Assembly: GCF_045679555.1 (NCBI RefSeq)
Contig: NC_092120.1
Location: forward strand, 10,396,305 to 10,460,304
Reading direction: 5' to 3'
Length of the DNA: 64,000 bases
Origin: Salvelinus alpinus
Lineage: Eukaryota > Chordata > Actinopteri > Salmoniformes > Salmonidae
The position numbers and the translations under genes are program-made. How positions within the stretch are numbered: position 1 is the first letter of the stretch; each line of letters begins with the position of its first letter. The notes beneath the pieces were generated by a model. The model was not told where the DNA came from, ran no database searches, and worked only from the letters and a program-made list of their open reading frames with translations. Below are positions 41,770-64,000 of the stretch, piece by piece.

Positions 41770-43539
41770 GTATGGAAGAGTATTAGGGCCAAGTGAAGAA
41801 AAAAAGAGGTGGCGTTACTTGGATTATATATTTTTTGCAAGCTAGTACTTTAAAAAAGTAGCTAAATATTTATAGAATAAAGTGGCAAAATTTCCTGAAT
41901 AAAGTGCCAATATTTATAGAATAAAATCGCAGTTCTATTTCAAGATGAATGTAGGGGATTTGGTGTGTATGCGGGCGGTAAAAAGTAGGGGCAAAACAAA
42001 CAAATGGCCATCAATTTAATTATAATGCACTGGTTCAAACAGGCGTCACTGTTCACTCACGCGTATCAATCTAATGATCTAATAACTCGCACGAACACGC
42101 ACACACACACCAAGTATCCCTCTGGCTTTTTCAGACTATGCATACACTTCAAAATCCATGGTGCGTTATGAGAAACAAAAACGCACCATTGCAAAAACGC
42201 AAAAACGCACCTTTCTTGGCACTGTCACTAAACGCGAAGAGAACTAGGGTTGAGTCCCTACAGTCTGCCCTCCGAATTCGCTACGTTCTGCTGCGTAGCA
42301 TAGGGGAAAACCTTGCAAAAATCTGTGCATAATGGGAACTATTAACGACTTTATCCATGGTGCTTTACTAATGGTAGTATTTCCGCATTATGACAACCAT
42401 ATTTCTAACGATAAGCTAGTAGGCTACGGTATCACACTCAATAAAACGAATTGTATTGGGATCCTGGGTACCGGGGGCTATGCGTGTGTATGTGTCCAAT
42501 ATGAAACTGCTCTCCAAATTCGCTACAACACCGCTATTTCCAGCACACTATAAACCTATAGCGGCCCATTAGATTGAGTACCTTAATTTTATATTTCAAT
42601 GGGCAAGTGAAAGTAAATGATAGGCCTATCCAACGGCTGCGGGAGGAATGAACAATGAAGTAAAGGTTTTACGCAAGTGTCTGTGGGAGGGGGCAACTCA
42701 AGGACATCTCATGCATGCAAACCAGCTAATCTGATGCACTGTTTGAATATATTCATGGTTGGATTCTCCCTTTCTAGAAATAGTCATTGGTCTAAATATA
42801 GGCCTATTAGATACATTATGATAGGCTATAAAGAAATAATCACTGATATGACATGACTTGGTTGGTAGCCTAGTATAATATCTCATTTCACTATCCATCT
42901 ATCGGTGATGTTTTCAAGGATGGGAGGAATGAAGGATGCATATCCCAATTCAGAGACATCATCTCCGTTATAGACTATTTGTCTCAGCTATACCGCTAAT
43001 TTAGGCTACCACCTGTTCACTTTATAGAGGCTAGAGGCTAGACCTGTTGACTTTTAGATTATAATAATGGAATGTAAAATTACTGTCGCAGACGGCGCTT
43101 TACCCAAACCTCTGCCCCGCTGCTATGCTACGTCCATGACAGGGGTTTGGCCTACTTATAATAATATGGTTATTATGTGCTAAAAGATAAAGGATTTCTT
43201 TGTTACTAAAGCCAATTCTAAAGTATAGTTTCACCAGGTCATCTAACTGCGGGCAATTCAACTGTGGCACGCACAGCAACAGGGAGTCAGGGAGACATGC
43301 ACTTAACCAAATTCTCTACTTTAATATTGAAATATAACTGAGACTTTATTCTCAAAATATTGACACTTTATTCTCAAAATATTGACTCTTTATTCTCAAA
43401 ATATTGTCACTTTATTCTCGAAATATTGCCATTTTATTCTCGAAATATTCCCACTTTTTAAAAAAATACTATAGTAAAAAATATAAATAATACAAGTATC
43501 ACCAGTTCTCTTCACTTATTCCTAATACTCTTCCGTACG
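41770..43539. mobile_element. Unclassified 1.77-kb terminal-inverted-repeat element
   Basis: The left end from 41770 (GTATGGAAGAGTATTAGG, AAGTGAAGA, ATTATATATTTTTT) is mirrored at the right end (TCTTCACTT, CCTAATACTCTTCCGTAC, ending near 43539). Inside each arm lie ATAAAGTGGCAA / TTGCCATTTTATTCT repeats: two or three at the left, five of about 25 bp at 43330-43450. The middle (42000-43300) has no coding frame that I can support. No target duplication was identified. Class unknown. Confidence 0.65.
43335..43450. repeat. About 25-bp tandem repeat, 5 copies
   Basis: Units based on CTTTATTCTCAAAATATTGACA, with CTCGAAATATTGCC variants. Part of the right arm of the 41770-43539 element. Confidence 0.9.
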
Positions 43540-43631
43540 TTTGCGACACTAGAGGGCAATGAAGTAAAGTATTTTGGATGGACTTCACCAACCATTGTGG
43601 CCCTGTTCAAAAACTCTTTCTATTTCCTCCC

Positions 43632-44109
43632 TTAAGGACAACAAAGTCAAGGTATTCAAGTGGCCATCACAAAGCCCTGACCTCAATTCTATAGAAAATT
43701 TGTGGACAGAACCGAAAAGCATATCCGAGCAAGGAGGCCTACAAACCTGACTCAGTTACACTAGCTCTGTGAGGAGGAATGGGCCAAAATTCACCCAACT
43801 TATTGTGGGAAGCTTGTGGAAGGCTACTCAAAACGTTTGACCCAAGTTAAACAATTTAAATGCAATGCTACCAAATACTAATTGAGTGTATGTAAACTTC
43901 TGATCCACTGGGAATGTGATGAAAGAAATAAAAGCTGAAATAAATAATTCTCTCTACTATTATTCTGACATTTCACATTCTTAAAATAAAGTGGTGATCC
44001 TAACTGACCTAAAACAGGGATTTTTTACTAGGATTAAATGTCAGGAATTGTGAAAAACTGAGTTTAAATGTATTTGACTCAGGTGTATGTAAACTTCCGA
44101 CTTCAACTG
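43632..44109 (+). pseudogene. 3' part of a Sleeping Beauty-type Tc1 transposon
   Basis: Starts abruptly at GGACAACAAAGTCAAGG, keeps PSQSPDLN with stops after it, and ends GTATGTAAACTTCCG then CTTCAACTG. Closely similar to 1-647. It ends only 75 bp before the anxa9 start codon. Confidence 0.88.
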
Positions 44110-44183
44110 TATATATTACATGTCAAATAACCCCAACATTAATTATGCCTAATCTCAATCGCAGTTACTCTGTCACTCCCGTC

Positions 44184-47946
<3,763 letters not shown>

Positions 47947-47978
47947 AGGAAGAATACCTTTTAACCTACACACAGTAT

Positions 47979-48379
47979 TGTCACACTGGTATAAAGGGAT
48001 CGGGAGACAGGCGCAGGAATGCGTAATAGTTTTTTTTATTTATCCAAATTACAGCGTGCCGTGTAAAGGCACGGGGATGAAGACCAAACAAACACTATAC
48101 AAAACACAGGGTTGAGACCCAAACAAAAGAGCGAGGAGTACCTTGAATAAATACACATTCGCACAATGATTATCACACAGGACGAGACCCGTAATCATCT
48201 TCACAATATACGTGTCACGAAAGTCAAAACAACACAGCACAGGTACTCACACAACCAACGGACATTGGAACAATAATCGACAGGACAATGGTGAACAAAG
48301 GGCACACTTATACAATTACTAATCAACTGGGAATAGGGACCAGGTGTGCGTAATGACAGTTCCGGAGGGATCTGTGACA
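47979..48379 (-). mobile_element. LTR-like dispersed repeat just past anxa9
   Basis: Begins TGTCACACTGG and ends TCTGTGACA, with flanks AGTAT and AGTAG (four of five bases alike). It contains GGGAGACAGGCGCAGGAATG and AATTACAGCGTGCCGTG, a repeat frequent in salmonid DNA. It lies 33 bp after the anxa9 stop, so it probably forms part of its 3' UTR. Class and orientation uncertain. Confidence 0.6.
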
Positions 48380-48960
48380 AGTAGATATTATTTCTGTTGT
48401 TGTAACCTAATAACTGGTATTATGTCACTCCATTAAACAATTTACACGTCTTTGATATTTTAGCACATTTTGCCATAATTTGACCAAGTCTATTTCACCC
48501 ATAGTGCTAACCATTATGAAGGGGTAATTTGCCTTAAAGTAACCGAATTTCAAACATCGCACACCTTTGTTTCTACTTCTATGAATATCATCTAGTGTGT
48601 GTGTGAGTTGGTGGAGAACAGGGACCAGGCGCTTCAAATTCTAAGTGTCTCTCTCCCTCTGTTCGTCCTAATCCCAGGTCAATGTCAGCCAGGAAGTATT
48701 AATATCCCTCAAGCATCTCATAGCTAGCATCTCAGACTCCCCTCATCCCCTCCCCATCATTACCCACCCTCCCACCATGACCAGGGGCTGGCTGGGCCTA
48801 TGGATTGTCAATCAGTAAAAATAGAAGCACTTTCATCCTATGGCAGTGTTTCCTCTACCATTATATAAACAATGCACCCCGTCCCCCAATTATGTTGTTG
48901 CCACTCCCGAAGCTCGACAAGAGGTGTCACCTGATTCAATCGGTTTTAATCAGATGTGAT
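48380..48960. other. Intergenic, nothing recognised
   Basis: No supported gene or repeat between the LTR-like repeat and the solo LTR. Confidence 0.5.
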
Positions 48961-49526
48961 TGTAACGTCTGCTTCCAACTCACACTCTCAAACACGTAGA
49001 TCCCCTGAACGCAGCTCACTTTCCACCCCACTTTCCAGCGCACACTCTCAAACACATAGATCCCCTGAATGCAGCTCACTCTACAGATCCCAATCACCTG
49101 AATTCTGATCACCTATTCACACACCTGTATGTCATTATCACACACTATTTAGTTCAGTTCTTTGCACCTCATTATTGTGAGGTATTGTTTGTTTTGTGAC
49201 ACACTTCTATTCGGAGCTCTGTTTTTCCAGTAATTTACTCCTCCCATGTCTGATAGTTTTTGCCTGCCTCACTAACGACGCCTTTTGCGTATTCCCTGCC
49301 TGTACTTAGCCTATCGGATTTCCTGTTATCAACCTATTGCCTGATCTCCCGGACGACTTTACTAGCCTTTTCCCTGCCTGTACTGTTGCCCTTTTGGACC
49401 CCTGTGTATGACCTTCTGCTTGCCCCTGGACCCAGCCACCTGCCTCCTCATGTGGTCTTTTACAATAAACACCTGCTGCGCCCTGCGCTTGAAACCAGCT
49501 CTCTGTCTCCTATCGTGTTCATTACA
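48961..49526 (+). mobile_element. Solo LTR of a retrotransposon
   Basis: A 566-bp block starts TGTAACGTCTGC and ends GTTCATTACA, i.e. TG...CA. It is bordered by a perfect 5-bp target duplication GTGAT (48956-48960 and 49527-49531). An AATAAA at about 49464 in the last part fits an LTR poly(A) signal in + orientation. No internal viral or retrotransposon genes remain. Confidence 0.8.
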
Positions 49527-49531
49527 GTGAT

Positions 49532-50282
49532 GTTGGCAGCCTTGGATTTTTGAGACAAAGAGTTTGGATCCTATGAAGAGATGCATCAAAAGCCACATGT
49601 AACTGTTCCTTAATAATGCAACTTTGAACTTGTACAAAGTTGAAAACAATAAATAATAGACGTTAGTTTTAAACATAAAAGGTTTGACTGCTGACTGGAT
49701 CATGAAAAGAAACACTGGTTTGTTTCACGTGATGGGTCCCAGGCAAATTCCAAAAGCTTAGTTGGGGCTAATTTCTTGTGTGTGTGCAATGTCCAGCTAT
49801 TGAAAAGAGACACCTTGACAGTGAATGAATGTCTGTCAGGATTTCAGCTTTGTCAACCAACAGTAAATTGTCTCCCCCCTCCACGTTGAATGAACTCACC
49901 TTTGAGACCATGTACATACTATATCAGGGACTGTCCTTCTACTTCCGCCATTTGATTCTTGTCCATTTTTTGGTCTCATCTTCCTCCACATGTCTTTTAT
50001 CTCCATTCCTCCGACTGATTTACAACTTACAATGACTGTGGTTTCTAAACTGGGAGACATTTATTAGTAGTAGTTGATATTTGGGGGTGGACTTTAAGAG
50101 GAGATGTTTCATGTCCATAGTAGCAATAACAGTGTGTGTGTTTGTGTAAGAGAGATAGTTAGAGTGGGAACACATTGTGCATGTGTGTGTCAGAGAGAAA
50201 GTGTGTGTGAGTGTTTGAGATAGATTTTGACAGACACACAGAGTTGAATAATAGGTTTAGAGGCCTTGGTCAGTGGAGGAGT
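49532..50282. other. Intergenic upstream of tpm3, nothing recognised
   Basis: No supported coding region; moderately AT-rich with short GT-rich patches near 50132-50215. Confidence 0.5.
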
Positions 50283-50292
50283 CTTAAAATAG
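50283..50292 (+). promoter_or_regulatory. tpm3: MEF2-like site
   Basis: CTTAAAATAG fits the relaxed MEF2 core CTWWWWWTAG and sits 50 bp upstream of the TATA box, as expected for a muscle promoter. Based only on motif match and position. Confidence 0.45.
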
Positions 50293-50340
50293 GTTAGAGG
50301 AGCGGCATAGGAGGTGGGAGTTGCCAACCTTTACACCAAA

Positions 50341-50347
50341 TATAAAA
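50341..50347 (+). promoter_or_regulatory. tpm3: TATA box of the tpm3 exon 1a promoter
   Basis: TATAAAA lies 178 bp upstream of the exon 1a start codon, predicting a transcription start near 50371. Confidence 0.7.
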
Positions 50348-50518
50348 CCACCCACCCTATGATAATCTGAGTTTGGCCTCTCTCTTTTCACCCCTTTCTC
50401 TGTCCTTCTATCTCTCCCTATCTCCTTCTGGGCTCCAACTCATCCTCCTTGAGCCCTCCGACAGAAAGACATCCAAGTTTATTTATTCGCCTCGTGAGCC
50501 TAACCAAACACCGGCAAT

Positions 50519-64000
<13,482 letters not shown>

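Overview
The window is vertebrate nuclear DNA from a teleost, almost certainly a salmonid (Salmo/Oncorhynchus type). Three lines of evidence support this: multi-exon genes with GT-AG introns and vertebrate proteins; very long CA/GT microsatellites; and a dense population of dispersed repeats typical of salmonids (Sleeping Beauty-type and other Tc1 fossils, tRNA-derived SINEs, an L2/RSg-1-like LINE tail ending in ATTTG repeats, and several MITE families). No bacterial, CRISPR or phage-like system is present. Most of the long open frames are artefacts of simple repeats. Layout: 1-8,000 is repeat-rich upstream flank (Tc1 fossil, SINE, an expanded minisatellite element, a 54-bp pyrimidine minisatellite, and CA/GT tracts). 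8,293-39,162 (+) is a complete arhgef2 gene (GEF-H1/Lfc, microtubule-associated Rho guanine nucleotide exchange factor). It has 20 coding exons that splice in phase to 963 codons, with an 18-kb first intron full of mobile-element fossils. 39,163-44,183 holds its 3' flank, a 58-bp minisatellite, a 1.77-kb inverted-repeat element and a truncated Tc1. 44,184-47,946 (+) is a complete anxa9-like annexin gene: 12 coding exons, 336 codons, four annexin repeats, only one intact calcium-binding motif. 47,947-50,340 is an intergenic stretch with two LTR-like repeats, one a solo LTR with a perfect 5-bp target duplication. 50,519 to the right edge (+) is a 5'-partial tropomyosin gene, best matched to tpm3. 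It has a muscle-type first exon (1a, 50,519), exon 2, a second TATA-driven non-muscle first exon (1b, 56,775), then shared exons 3, 4, 5 and the start of a 6a-type exon that runs off the window. The three genes lie head to tail on one strand. Their human counterparts ARHGEF2, ANXA9 and TPM3 all lie at 1q21-q22, so the window looks like a conserved linkage block, compacted in fish. All three connect to the cytoskeleton or membrane (RhoA activation on microtubules, membrane-binding annexin, actin-filament tropomyosin), but nothing here shows that they form a functional unit. All gene calls rest on reading exons and splice sites by eye and on recalled family sequences; no alignment was run.
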